62,984 nucleotides of DNA from CAYXDO01 sp964463485 (GTDB lineage: Bacteria; Myxococcota; Kuafuiibacteriia; Kuafuiibacteriales; Kuafuiibacteriaceae). Location: contig CAYXDO010000057.1 of NCBI GenBank assembly GCA_964463485.1, positions 1 through 62,984 of the forward strand. Reading direction: 5' to 3'. Positions within the stretch are counted from its first letter, which is position 1, and the number at the start of each line of letters is the position of its first letter. A program made the translations under genes and the position numbers. Shown here piece after piece: positions 8,150-16,872 of the stretch. The notes under the pieces were generated by a model. That model saw nothing but the letters and a program-made list of their open reading frames with translations. It had not been told where the DNA came from and ran no database searches.

Positions 8150-9067
8150 TCAGGGCGGGCACTCACCATACGCCGGCAACGTGACCGTCTTCGTCACGGG
8201 AGAGCTTCCGCTGATCGTGACCGTGACGTCGACCGTCCCGTCCGACGGCGTGTTCGCATCGAACAGCACGGACTCGGTCGTGGTCACCGTGACGGTGCGG
8301 CGTCCCACGGTGACATCCTCTTTTGACGTGAGTGACATGGTGCCCGAGTCAGGGTAGCAGGCGCCAAATTTTTGGTGGACCGTGGCGACGGAGTAGGTCG
8401 TCGGATGAGTATCTCCTGATTTGCTCGAGCTGCCCGAACCGTTCAGAGTGACACCCCTCAGGTCTCCGTCCAGGGTCTGCGTTCCCTCGTAATCATAGGT
8501 GACGCCATCTGCGACCAGGCTGGTCACTTTGGTCGAATACGTAGTGCCGTTGGTAGTGGACTCTTCCACCGTCCCTTCGAGCACGTGACCTTCGACCGAC
8601 AGCGCGGTGAATTGAAAAGAGACCTTCACGAGGCCGGTCATCGCGGTCACCTGGATCGCGACCTGCCCGGACACGGTGACGTCGTTGACCGAGCACCCGG
8701 ACGTCGGGAAACTCACCGTGAGCGTCGCTGAGCTCGCCGCGTGTGTGAGAGTCAGGGTCGGGCAGGTCGTCGCGGTGGCGGCTTGAATTTGCGCGGCGAT
8801 CGCGTCCGCGTTCTCTGCCGCCGACTTCTGGGGATCGATCGTCGGATCCTCTTTGATGAAGGCCGAGGTCACGGCCTTGGCTTGGCTGATTGCGAACGAG
8901 CCGCCCGCGTGGATCGCGGCCCGTCGGGATCGAGCGTCGAAGTCGACGGTCTCCTCGACCGTCGCGTCGCTCTCCGCGCCGGCGTCCGGCAAGGTCGAGG
9001 AGTCGGGATCGTCGGCGCAGGCGATCGAGGAAAGGGCGATCATGAGCAACCAGCGATGGAGCAGCAT
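8150..9067 (-). CDS. putative lipoprotein with Thr/Ser-rich beta domain
   Basis: Exported protein of 305 aa with a short signal peptide and lipobox SSIAC, followed by the Asp-rich linker DDPDSSTLPDAGAESDA common to lipoproteins of this organism. The body is very rich in Thr, Val and Ser in alternating patterns (TLTVSFPTSGCSVNDVTVSG, VDVTVTISGSSPVTKTVTL), which suggests an extended beta structure. No family recognised. It is convergent with the acyltransferase gene and divergent from the MYXO-CTERM gene. Confidence 0.72.
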   Translation of the reverse strand: MLLHRWLLMIALSSIACADDPDSSTLPDAGAESDATVEETVDFDARSRRAAIHAGGSFAISQAKAVTSAFIKEDPTIDPQKSAAENADAIAAQIQAATATTCPTLTLTHAASSATLTVSFPTSGCSVNDVTVSGQVAIQVTAMTGLVKVSFQFTALSVEGHVLEGTVEESTTNGTTYSTKVTSLVADGVTYDYEGTQTLDGDLRGVTLNGSGSSSKSGDTHPTTYSVATVHQKFGACYPDSGTMSLTSKEDVTVGRRTVTVTTTESVLFDANTPSDGTVDVTVTISGSSPVTKTVTLPAYGECPP

Positions 9068-9232
9068 TTTGCGCTTCTACCACGGCTCGGAGCCCGGCCG
9101 CGCCAGGAGCTCTGTCGTTTCGCTCGAGGGCGTGGACGCGGCCCCCCACCCGCAGGGGTGTGGCCTCCTCACGCGCCGACTCTCCCGCGAGGCCATCGCG
9201 TTTGGTACGGAGCTTGCGAGGTACTCCAATCG

Positions 9233-10111
9233 ATGAAAGCTCTGACCGCCGCTGCATCCCTCTTCATGCTCGGATCGACTCTGCTGAGCTCGCGCGCGAG
9301 CGAGGCTTGTACTCAGCCCACCGAGGAGGCCGGGAACCCGACGGTCGGGCCTGGCGGGCCCGAGGGCGGCAGCGGGATGGGCGACGGAGAGCCAGCCGGC
9401 AGCGGCGTGCCGGGGGACGAACCAGGGGATGAGTCGGTTGGGGGCCCTGGCGGCCAGCCCGGGGACGGGACCGCTGGGGGTCCCGGAGACCCGACGTTCG
9501 GGGGCGACGAGTCCATCGGGGGCCCGCGCGGCGACCCTGTCGGGAGTGGGTTCCCGACGTTCACGCCTGATCCTGCCGGCGAGGTGGGGTCGACGCCATC
9601 GGCGCTGGTCGCGGTCGAGTGGAGGCCAGGCGCCGACGTCGACGCCGATCCCATGGGCGGAGCTTACTTTCGCCACCAAGGGCACAAGATCGAGACTCGC
9701 ATCGTCATACTGGACCGAGCCTCCCAGAGCGTCGTCCTCGACGAGCGCGTTCCGCAGTATGACTATGCGACGGCGACTCGGGACGCCCCTGGGCAGATCC
9801 ACACACGTTTTGCGACGCGCCTGCCGCCCGGTGAGTACGTGGCCAAAGTGCAGTCGGTGTTCTCTCGTCACGACGAGATCCGTTACGGCCTGGACGGGCG
9901 TTGGGAGTCGGTCGACGAAGCTGGGGCGCCCCCGGCGATCGCGGCATCTGTTCGGGGCGTTTCATTCTCGGTGAGTCCGCTCGTCGAGGACACTTTGAGT
10001 GGCGGTTTCGTCGGTGGCGGTTGCTCGGCGACTGGAGTCAGCGGCGGCGAGCTCGCCCCGGTATTGGCGCTGATGGTGCTAGGCCTCGTCCGCCGTCGTC
10101 GTTCGGCCTGA
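9233..10111 (+). CDS. Gly-rich surface protein with MYXO-CTERM-like sorting signal
   Basis: Secreted protein of 292 aa. The ATG at 9233 was chosen because it opens a clear signal peptide (MKALTAAASLFMLGSTLL, cleavage near SRASEA); the longer open frame upstream is antisense to the neighbouring gene. Residues about 30-120 are a Gly/Pro/Asp-rich repeat linker (GGPGGQPGDGTAGGPGDP type). A folded region follows (ALVAVEWRPGADVDADPMG to VKVQSVFSRHDE). The C-terminus is GGGCSATG, a hydrophobic stretch, then LGLVRRRRSA, the tripartite Cys/hydrophobic/Arg tail of MYXO-CTERM proteins, which are cut and attached to the cell surface. Function of the central domain unknown. Confidence 0.82.
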   Translation: MKALTAAASLFMLGSTLLSSRASEACTQPTEEAGNPTVGPGGPEGGSGMGDGEPAGSGVPGDEPGDESVGGPGGQPGDGTAGGPGDPTFGGDESIGGPRGDPVGSGFPTFTPDPAGEVGSTPSALVAVEWRPGADVDADPMGGAYFRHQGHKIETRIVILDRASQSVVLDERVPQYDYATATRDAPGQIHTRFATRLPPGEYVAKVQSVFSRHDEIRYGLDGRWESVDEAGAPPAIAASVRGVSFSVSPLVEDTLSGGFVGGGCSATGVSGGELAPVLALMVLGLVRRRRSA

Positions 10112-10196
10112 GCCACCGGTCCGAGCGCGCGTTGTCACGCTTGGCGACGTCATCCTTTCGGAGCCATTCCTTGGGGCGTGGTGAGTCTGCGGTCCG

Positions 10197-11045
10197 TCAA
10201 CGTTGGTAGCTGAGTCCGACCTTGATGGGCAGGGCCGACACGATCCCCCGCGCGCGGAAAGCGGTATCGGCTCCAAGGGTGGCGCCGAACCCGCCTGCGA
10301 TTCGCCCGTAGAGCTCGAGGCCAAGCGCCGTGACCGAGACTCCATTTCCGAGCCCGCTGAGTAGGCTTGGGTCGAGGTCTTGGTTGCTGGCGAAGGACTC
10401 CGTACCCGACAAGCGAAGGGTGAGCCAAAACCGATCGAGGACGTCCAGCGGGACTCTCGAGCCGAGCTCCAGGCGATACGAAAGCTGCTGGGCGAACCCA
10501 CTTACGGCCGGTGAGTAGCCCACGACGAGCTGGGCGAAGTGGGTCAAGGGCCACGACTGTCCTCCGAACGAGTGACCCACTGCGACCGTGGGTGTCACGT
10601 CGAATTTTCCATTGCCCGTAGGGAGCGACCGAGCGGCGGCGGAGTCTGGGGCCTCGTCGCCCGTGGGAACGTCGGCCACGACACCCACGGCGAGTTTGAG
10701 CGGCGAGGTCAACAGCCCGGTCCAAAGCCCGATTCGAGAGTCCCCGAGCCCGAGGGTCCGACCCGCTCCGTCGAGCTGATTTCGACGGAAGACCTCGCTG
10801 CTCAGCGTCGCGGTGAGGTACCGGTCCACGAGGCCGACCTCGGCGTACAAGCCGACCGAGAGCTGGCGGTAGGTGCTCGCGAGGGGAATGGATTCGAAGT
10901 CCGCCCCGTGGAACGCGTTGCCCGCCATCGTAGTGATACTCAGCCCAGCGTAGAAGCTGCCCTGGTCCCGAGTCCACGCTTGGCCAGACGCTGAAAGAGG
11001 GACGCAGACGACCGCGACCGCGAACGAGAGGGTTCGAACGCTCAT
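10197..11045 (-). CDS. outer-membrane beta-barrel-like protein
   Basis: Exported protein of 282 aa. The Met at 11045 gives the signal peptide MSVRTLSFAVAVVCVPLSASGQA. The mature part shows repeated amphipathic beta-strand patterns (SFYAGLSITTMAG, LSVGLYAEVGLVDRYLTATLS, SRIGLWTGLLTSPLKLAVGV) and ends with aromatic IKVGLSYQR, as expected for an outer-membrane barrel. It resembles uncharacterised barrel proteins with transporter-like folds; no substrate can be named. It starts 11 bases after the stop of the upstream lipoprotein gene, so the two are likely co-transcribed. Confidence 0.75.
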   Translation of the reverse strand: MSVRTLSFAVAVVCVPLSASGQAWTRDQGSFYAGLSITTMAGNAFHGADFESIPLASTYRQLSVGLYAEVGLVDRYLTATLSSEVFRRNQLDGAGRTLGLGDSRIGLWTGLLTSPLKLAVGVVADVPTGDEAPDSAAARSLPTGNGKFDVTPTVAVGHSFGGQSWPLTHFAQLVVGYSPAVSGFAQQLSYRLELGSRVPLDVLDRFWLTLRLSGTESFASNQDLDPSLLSGLGNGVSVTALGLELYGRIAGGFGATLGADTAFRARGIVSALPIKVGLSYQR

Positions 11046-11056
11046 GAATCCCACCG

Positions 11057-12400
11057 TCAGAAATCCAAGACCTGGCAGCTCCCGCTCACGCACACGAGCG
11101 GCGCGCAGCAGTCCGCCGAGGTCGCGCAGGGTCCACACGCCGATCCGTTGCAGGCCTGATTTGCACAGTCCAGGCACGTCTTGCAGTTTCGCTGCGGAGG
11201 ATTCGTCGCCTCGGCGGGCGGGGGTCCCCAGGGCTGGCCGGTGCGACAAGGTTCTCCGGCTCGCAGCACGTCCCGGTCGAAGTGTACGCGAAACACGCCG
11301 GCCTCGACGGCCCCGCGCGCGAGCACCGCGCCGTAAACGTCGAGCGGCCCGGCGGCGATGAGTCGCGCGTTCGGAGCGAAGAGATTTCCGCCGAGGTCCA
11401 AGTCACCGGCCAACCGAATGTCTTCGGAACCGGCGACATAGGTTCGGACCCGGGCTGGGTACCTTCGGGTGCCGAGCTCGAAGTTACCCGTGGCGAGGAT
11501 GCTGCCGGCCACGAAGAGGTCGAGCTCCGCGCGGTTGCCGTCGAGCTCGATCTCGAAGATCGACGCGGCCGCGAGGTCTTCCGCCACGAAGATCGCCGTC
11601 GGTCCGCTTACCTTCAGCGTCACAGGGGCTATCGCGCGGATCCGTTCGACGAAGTAGCGGCCCGGCGGCAGGGACAGCTCCACCGGTTGGAGCAAGTCCG
11701 TCCACGCGTCGGGCGTGAGTCCGACGGACGCGTTGTCGTTGCTGGCGCGCGACCCAGCCACGACCCCGAGGATATCGACGCGCTGCGTGGTGCAATCACA
11801 AGGCGGCGGCACGGTCACGGGTTCTGGGATGACTTCGCGGGAGCTCGTCGCCACGCCCACTCGGGAGCTCGCGGGGACGTGCAGCGCTCCGTCGATGCGC
11901 GTCCTGATTCCGATCAAGTCACCCGCTACGAAGGCGTCGTCGAAGACGTGGATGTCGCCTGCTGCAGTCACGTCGCCTCCGCAGTGGAGCTGACCTTTGA
12001 CGTCGTGGTCGCCTACGGGCCGAATGTCGCTGGCCGAGTACAGCGACCCACCGATGTCGGTCGCGCCATAACTTCGAAAGATCCCATTGACCCCGACACT
12101 TCCGCCCGCGCCGCCGGGCGTGTACGCGCCGAGGCTCGAGACGTAACCGTCCGTGCTGAGTACGGACGCGAAGCCCAGGTCCTCGCAAAGACAAAGACCG
12201 AACCGAAAGGTGGTCTCCGCGAGCTCTCCGCCACAATAGCCGGCCGGTGCAGCGCCTGCGTCGGACGAGTTGGGTTCGCTCGGGTCGCTCGGTGAAGCGT
12301 CCGAGCCCGCGGCCACCGAACCGTCTGGGGCGGTCGGCCCGACAGGGTCCGAGCACGAAACCCACGAGACCGCGGCAGCGGCGATCCAGACTGAGCGCAT
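11057..12400 (-). CDS. lipoprotein with polymer-like repeat domain and Cys-rich tail
   Basis: Exported protein of about 447 aa. Start taken at MRSVWIAAAAVSWVSC, giving a signal peptide and lipobox; an upstream Met adds 12 residues. An Asp/Ser/Ala linker follows. The centre consists of short repeats of the 'IGGSLYSASDIRPVGDHDVKG' and 'GDLDLGGNLFAPNARLI' type, a pattern seen in right-handed beta-helical bactofilin-like and DUF7305-type domains. The C-terminus is Cys-rich (CKTCLDCANQACNGSACGPC, then CCAPLVCVSGSC). The function is unknown; a structural or surface-adhesive role is only inference. The outer-membrane protein gene follows after 11 bases. Confidence 0.72.
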   Translation of the reverse strand: MRSVWIAAAAVSWVSCSDPVGPTAPDGSVAAGSDASPSDPSEPNSSDAGAAPAGYCGGELAETTFRFGLCLCEDLGFASVLSTDGYVSSLGAYTPGGAGGSVGVNGIFRSYGATDIGGSLYSASDIRPVGDHDVKGQLHCGGDVTAAGDIHVFDDAFVAGDLIGIRTRIDGALHVPASSRVGVATSSREVIPEPVTVPPPCDCTTQRVDILGVVAGSRASNDNASVGLTPDAWTDLLQPVELSLPPGRYFVERIRAIAPVTLKVSGPTAIFVAEDLAAASIFEIELDGNRAELDLFVAGSILATGNFELGTRRYPARVRTYVAGSEDIRLAGDLDLGGNLFAPNARLIAAGPLDVYGAVLARGAVEAGVFRVHFDRDVLRAGEPCRTGQPWGPPPAEATNPPQRNCKTCLDCANQACNGSACGPCATSADCCAPLVCVSGSCQVLDF

Positions 12401-12509
12401 GCGCACAACCCTGCCGGTCTGGGCGCACTTTGACAAGGCAGGGACGGAACAGATTCAGAATCGCCCCGCCGGTCAGCAGGTCGCTGAAAACGTCGATTTG
12501 TCGGCTAGC

Positions 12510-13571
12510 TCACCGACCGCCGGTGGTCCCGGTCAGCGCCTCGGCCGGCGGAAAGGGATCCATCTCGACCTTCGGGACCTCGATGTCCTCCTGATCCGCG
12601 CCCGCCGTCGCCGATTCGGTCGGTGCCAGCCGGGCTGGTCGAGTTGGCTCGGCTGGGTGAGTCGGCTGAGTTGGATGAGTTGGGTGAGTTGGATGAGTCG
12701 GCTGAGTTGGATGAGTCGTCCGAGTTGGCTCGGCGGGCTGGGTTGGCTCGGCGGGCTGAAGGGGCGTCTCGCTGATCGTCGCGGTCGCCGGCACTCGCCG
12801 AAATCGAAACACTTCGGCGTCGGTCACGCCGGCGTCGAGGGAGGACGGCTCCACCACCGCCACGATCGCGGCCGCCGTCGAGGAAGCGGCCGGTCCGATG
12901 ATCGCCGCTGGGTCGATGCGAACCGGAGCGCACGTACACTCTCCGCTCTCGGCCTGATAACACGCGAGCCCCTTGGGCACGGCGACCACCCGCCCGTCCG
13001 CGGGCGTCCCGTTCGGACACACGCGGCCTCCTCCGAGCCCCATCACGGCGACGTAGTCGCGACGTCCAGAGCCTGGCAGACCGGGCGCCCTCTGCGCCAG
13101 CAGCGCGGGCGCGCAGGTCCGAATCAGCGGCGCGACGTAGTGGCGGTGCCACGCGAGCGCCTCGAGGTACGTCCGGATCTGAACGTCGATCCTGACCCGG
13201 AACGACTTCAGCTCGTCCAAAGCCTTGGGGCTCAACACCGGCGCCACGGTCGGCGCTTCCGCCACGCGGCTGAGCCGAGCCAGCTTCGCGCGCGCGTTCT
13301 GCACTCCGTCTCGGTGCGCCGAGAGAAACGATGGGATCCGAGCGAGGATCGACTCCGCCTCGGGCGGCTCGCACCGGTCGAGGTGGGCCCGGCGGGCCCG
13401 CCACTCGCCGATTTTGTTCTCGAGCCGAGTCACCGCCGTCGCGAGCGCTTCGGCCTCCATCACGGCCACGCGCGCGCGCTCCAGGGCTTGGTCGAGCTCG
13501 TGCGGGCCTGGCGCGAGCATGCTCGGGTCAGGAGCGCCCGCGGCCAGAAGGAGCGAGCAGACGGCGATCAT
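12510..13571 (-). CDS. secreted protein with coiled-coil and Pro-Thr-repeat tail
   Basis: Protein of 353 aa with a short N-terminal hydrophobic segment (MIAVCSLLLAAGA). Residues about 20-145 are strongly helical with heptad patterns (RARVAVMEAEALATAVTRLENKIGEW). A small Cys-containing segment follows (VCPNGTPADGRV, CYQAESGECTC). The C-terminal third is a tripeptide repeat of PTH/PTQ/PTR/PAE units. No family recognised. It lies 51 bases downstream of clpA on the same strand and may be read through from it, but a link to proteolysis is not shown. Confidence 0.65.
   Translation of the reverse strand: MIAVCSLLLAAGAPDPSMLAPGPHELDQALERARVAVMEAEALATAVTRLENKIGEWRARRAHLDRCEPPEAESILARIPSFLSAHRDGVQNARAKLARLSRVAEAPTVAPVLSPKALDELKSFRVRIDVQIRTYLEALAWHRHYVAPLIRTCAPALLAQRAPGLPGSGRRDYVAVMGLGGGRVCPNGTPADGRVVAVPKGLACYQAESGECTCAPVRIDPAAIIGPAASSTAAAIVAVVEPSSLDAGVTDAEVFRFRRVPATATISETPLQPAEPTQPAEPTRTTHPTQPTHPTHPTHPTQPTHPAEPTRPARLAPTESATAGADQEDIEVPKVEMDPFPPAEALTGTTGGR
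12640..12760 (-). repeat. 9-bp degenerate tandem repeat encoding Pro-Thr tripeptides
   Basis: On the plus strand the sequence is a run of imperfect GAGTTGGxT / GAGTCGGCT units, translating on the minus strand to PTQ, PTH, PTR and PAE tripeptides. The unit is a multiple of three, so expansions stay in frame. It is probably a length-variable rigid linker. Confidence 0.8.
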
Positions 13572-13622
13572 CGAAGAAAGCTCCGGTCGGAAGCTCCAAA
13601 CACGGCGGGCATCATGCGCGCT

Positions 13623-15938
13623 TCAGCTGACCGGGGCGGCGAGCTCGGTTTCTCCGCTCTCTGGGCTGCCCATCTGCGAGAACGCGAACGTCAGCTTGGC
13701 GTCCTCGCCTTCGCCCTCGAGCTCGACGTCCACGTGACCGCCGTACCGGAGCTCTCCGAAGAGGATGGAGTCGGCGAGCGGTCGCTTGATGAGGTCTTGA
13801 ATGGCTCGGGCCATCGGACGCGCTCCGAACTTCTTGTCGTAGCCCTTGTCCGCGATGAACTTCCGCGCAGCCTCGGACAGATCGAGCGTGACCTTCTTGT
13901 CCGCGAGCAACACGTCGAGCTCGTGCACGAACTTGTCGACGACCAACATGACGATCGGCTCGGGCAGGTGGCCGAAGTGAATGATGGTGTCCAGGCGGTT
14001 GCGGAACTCCGGCGAGAACAGCCGCTCGATCTCTTTTCTGTTGTCGGACGCTTCGACGCCTCGCCCAAAGCCGATCTTGGCGTCCGCCATGTCGCGCGCG
14101 CCCGCGTTGGTCGTCATGATCAACACGACGTTGCGGAAGTCGGCCTTGCGACCCGAGTTGTCGGTCAACGTGGAGTGGTCCATCACCTGGAGCAGCACGT
14201 TGTAGATGTCGAAGTGGGCCTTCTCGATCTCGTCGAGCAACAAGACGCAGTGCGGCTTCTTGCGGATCTCCTCGGTCAAGAGGCCGCCTTGATCGAAGCC
14301 GACGTAGCCTGGCGGAGATCCGATGAGCCGCGCGACGGAGTGCTTCTCGGCGTACTCGGACATGTCGAAGCGAACGAATTCGATCCCCATGACCTTCGCG
14401 AGCTGCTTGGCGACTTCGGTTTTTCCGACGCCCGTGGGGCCGGCGAAGAGGAACGACCCCACCGGTTTTTCGGGCTGACCGAGCCCCGCGCGCGAGAGCC
14501 GAATCGCCGAAGCCAACGCGTCGATCGCGGGGTCCTGACCGAAGACCACCTGCTTGAGCTCGGAGTCGAGGAGCCTGAGCTTGGTGCGATCGTCGGACGC
14601 CACCGTCTTCGGCGGGATCTTCGCCATCTTCGCGACGATGTCCTCCATCGCTCTCTCGTCGATGATCCGCGGGCGCTCGGCTTCGGGCAGGAGCCTCAAC
14701 GCGGCGCCGGCTTCGTCGATGACGTCGATGGCTTTGTCTGGGAGCTGCCGGTCGTTGATGTACTTCGCCGAGAGCTCGGCGGCCACGCGGAGCGCTCGGT
14801 CGGTGTACTCGACGCGGTGGTGCTCCTCATAGCGCGCCTTGAGACCGCGCAGGATCTGATGGGTCTCGTCGACGCTGGGCTCGTCGACTTGGATCTTCTG
14901 AAAACGCCGGGCGAGCGCGTGGTCCTTCTCGATGGAGCTCTTGAAGTCCTTGTGAGTCGTCGACCCGATGCAGCGGAGCTCTCCGGACTGAAGGCTCGGT
15001 TTGAGCAAGTTGGACGCGTCGAGGGATCCGTCGTGGGTCGCGCCCGCCCCTACGACCGTGTGGATCTCGTCGATGAAGAGGATGGCGCCTGGGTAGGCCT
15101 TGATTCGATTCACGACGGCCTTGAGCCGCTCCTCGAACTCTCCGCGGAACTTCGTGCCGGCGATCAGCGCGCCCATGTCGAGCGAGAAGATGGTGGCGTC
15201 TTTGAGCGCTTTGGGGACCTCCGCCTTGTGGATCTTGAGCGCGAGGCCTTCGGCGATCGCGGTCTTTCCGACGCCCGGATCACCGACGAGGATGGGGTTG
15301 TTTTTGCGACGCCGGCAGAGGACCTGCATCGTCCGCTGGATTTCGCTTTCGCGTCCGATCAGCGGATCGATGCGGCCGATCCGAGCGCTCTCGTTGAGGT
15401 TGGTGCAAAACGCCTCGAGCGCGTCCTTGGCCGGAGCTTCGCCGTCGCCGCCTTCTTCCAGGGGCCTCGCGTCCGCGTCGCGACGATCGCCGTCTTTCTG
15501 AGGAACCTTGGCGATGCCGTGAGAGATGTATCGAACCACGTCGAGTCGCGTGATCCCTTGCTTCTCCATCAAGAAGACGGCGTGCGAGTCCTTCTCGCGG
15601 AAGAACGCGACCAGCAGGTTGGAGGAGTCGAGCTTGTTCTTGCCGGCCGAGTGCACGTGCATCGCGGCGCGCTGAAAAACGCGCTGGAAGGCGATCGTCT
15701 GGTCGGGGTCGTAGTCCACGCCCTCGGGGATGGTCTCGAGCGAATCTTCGAAGTAGCGCTCGAGATCGGAGCGCAGGTCGTCGAGATCTCCGCCGCAGGC
15801 TTCGAGGATACGACGTCCGTTTTTGTCCTCGAGGAGCGCCCAGAGCACGTGCTCGAGCGTCACGAACTCGTGGCGTCGGCGGCTTGCTTCCTTGTAGGCG
15901 AGCGTGAGCGTGTCTTTGAGGGCCTTCGTGTACTCCAT
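13623..15938 (-). CDS. clpA: ATP-dependent Clp protease ATP-binding subunit ClpA
   Basis: AAA+ unfoldase of 771 aa that feeds substrates to ClpP. The Met at 15938 is chosen because it gives the canonical MEYTKALKDTL start and lies one base after the clpS stop. In order: Clp-N domain (1-145); first AAA module with Walker A GDPGVGKTA (219-227) and Walker B LFIDEIH (287-293); second AAA module with Walker A GPTGVGKTE (500-508) and LLLDEIEK; and an IGF tripeptide in KIGFGRG, the loop that docks on ClpP. Length and the lack of a ClpB-type middle coiled coil identify ClpA. Organised as clpS-clpA, the usual proteobacterial arrangement. No clpP is in the window. Confidence 0.97.
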   Translation of the reverse strand: MEYTKALKDTLTLAYKEASRRRHEFVTLEHVLWALLEDKNGRRILEACGGDLDDLRSDLERYFEDSLETIPEGVDYDPDQTIAFQRVFQRAAMHVHSAGKNKLDSSNLLVAFFREKDSHAVFLMEKQGITRLDVVRYISHGIAKVPQKDGDRRDADARPLEEGGDGEAPAKDALEAFCTNLNESARIGRIDPLIGRESEIQRTMQVLCRRRKNNPILVGDPGVGKTAIAEGLALKIHKAEVPKALKDATIFSLDMGALIAGTKFRGEFEERLKAVVNRIKAYPGAILFIDEIHTVVGAGATHDGSLDASNLLKPSLQSGELRCIGSTTHKDFKSSIEKDHALARRFQKIQVDEPSVDETHQILRGLKARYEEHHRVEYTDRALRVAAELSAKYINDRQLPDKAIDVIDEAGAALRLLPEAERPRIIDERAMEDIVAKMAKIPPKTVASDDRTKLRLLDSELKQVVFGQDPAIDALASAIRLSRAGLGQPEKPVGSFLFAGPTGVGKTEVAKQLAKVMGIEFVRFDMSEYAEKHSVARLIGSPPGYVGFDQGGLLTEEIRKKPHCVLLLDEIEKAHFDIYNVLLQVMDHSTLTDNSGRKADFRNVVLIMTTNAGARDMADAKIGFGRGVEASDNRKEIERLFSPEFRNRLDTIIHFGHLPEPIVMLVVDKFVHELDVLLADKKVTLDLSEAARKFIADKGYDKKFGARPMARAIQDLIKRPLADSILFGELRYGGHVDVELEGEGEDAKLTFAFSQMGSPESGETELAAPVS

Positions 15939-15939
15939 G

Positions 15940-16254
15940 TCATTCGGGCTCCATGCTCGCCTCGAGCGGGAAGTCATTTTGGCGCGCGAGCTGGATCGTC
16001 TTGGCGACCTTCGTCTCTGCGATCTCTCGAGAGTAGATGCCGGCCACGCCGACACCGCCACGGTGCACTTTGAGCATGATCTCGTAGGCTTCGCTTTCGT
16101 CGTGGTGAAAGACGTTCTTCAACAGCCACACGACGAACTCCATCGTGGTGTAGTCGTCGTTGTGAAGCAGCACCTTGAAATTGCGCGGCGTCTTCGTCTC
16201 TTGGCGAGTCTTGGTGAGGACGTCGCTCTCGCCTTTGGGTGACTTCGTGCTCAT
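15940..16254 (-). CDS. clpS: ClpS adaptor of the N-end rule pathway
   Basis: Adaptor of 104 aa that binds ClpA and delivers proteins with bulky hydrophobic N-terminal residues. Core motifs are clear: FKVLLHNDDYTTMEFVVWLL, followed by LKVHRGGVGVAGIYSREIAE with the conserved His and Gly residues around the N-degron pocket, ending with TKV. The flexible N-terminal tail needed for ClpA delivery is present (MSTKSPKGESDVLTK). Start at 16254 is preferred over one six codons upstream. It is coupled to clpA with one base between stop and start. Confidence 0.96.
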   Translation of the reverse strand: MSTKSPKGESDVLTKTRQETKTPRNFKVLLHNDDYTTMEFVVWLLKNVFHHDESEAYEIMLKVHRGGVGVAGIYSREIAETKVAKTIQLARQNDFPLEASMEPE

Positions 16255-16416
16255 GAGCCGTGGACTCTCCAAATACTAACCCGAGCGAGCGCCCCGTCGA
16301 CGAATTCGCGGAGGTATCGGGGCAGAACGATTTTTTCCAGGAACCCGCCCGCTGGGAAGATGGCCGCCGCCCTTTGGCGTCCATGCCCGCCAGAAATTCG
16401 CGCGACGGGAAAAACC

Positions 16417-16872
16417 TCAGGATTTGTCGGCCAACTTCTTCGAACGCCGAACGTTGTACACGCCCTTCCCCGTGGCAATCAGCTCCAAAGGCGACGACGG
16501 ATGAAAAGCCACCATGTCGGTGACGCCCACGCGATTCCCGAGTCGGATCAGCCGAGCCTCCACCACGACGTCCTCCCGACGCCCCGGTCGCAAGTAGTCC
16601 ACCCGAAAATCTACGGTGCTCAACATGTCGCCGAGCTCGGTGCCCGTCCACACCGCGGCTCCGCCGGCCGTGTCGATCAGCGAGGCCACGGCGCCGCCGT
16701 GCAGCGCCCCGCGAATGAAGTCGCCGATCAGCTCCTCACGGAACGGAAGGCGCATCCTTGCGAAGCCGGGCCCGAGCACCTCCAGCTCGATGCCGAGCAT
16801 CGCGTTGAACGGAATCGATCGCATGAAGCCACGCACCGCTTCGATCACGTGCTCGTCGAACTCGATCGCCAT
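16417..16872 (-). CDS. PaaI-family hotdog thioesterase
   Basis: Predicted acyl-CoA thioesterase of 151 aa. The hotdog fold signature is visible: FNAMLGIELEVLGPGFARMR, then GDFIRGALHGGAVASLIDTA containing the HGG motif that positions the thioester and an Asp acting as catalytic acid, then STVDFRVDYLRPGR. These features place it in the PaaI/4HBT family; substrate unknown. Its ATG overlaps the trpS stop by one base (TGATG), so it is translated from the trpS transcript. The length is normal for the family. Confidence 0.9.
   Translation of the reverse strand: MAIEFDEHVIEAVRGFMRSIPFNAMLGIELEVLGPGFARMRLPFREELIGDFIRGALHGGAVASLIDTAGGAAVWTGTELGDMLSTVDFRVDYLRPGRREDVVVEARLIRLGNRVGVTDMVAFHPSSPLELIATGKGVYNVRRSKKLADKS

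Noticed and set aside
12270..16073. Very long plus-strand open frame (over 1,200 codons) opposite clpA and its downstream gene
   Set aside because: It is antisense to clpA/clpS, whose motifs are complete, and its translation has no family features; it is a high-GC shadow.
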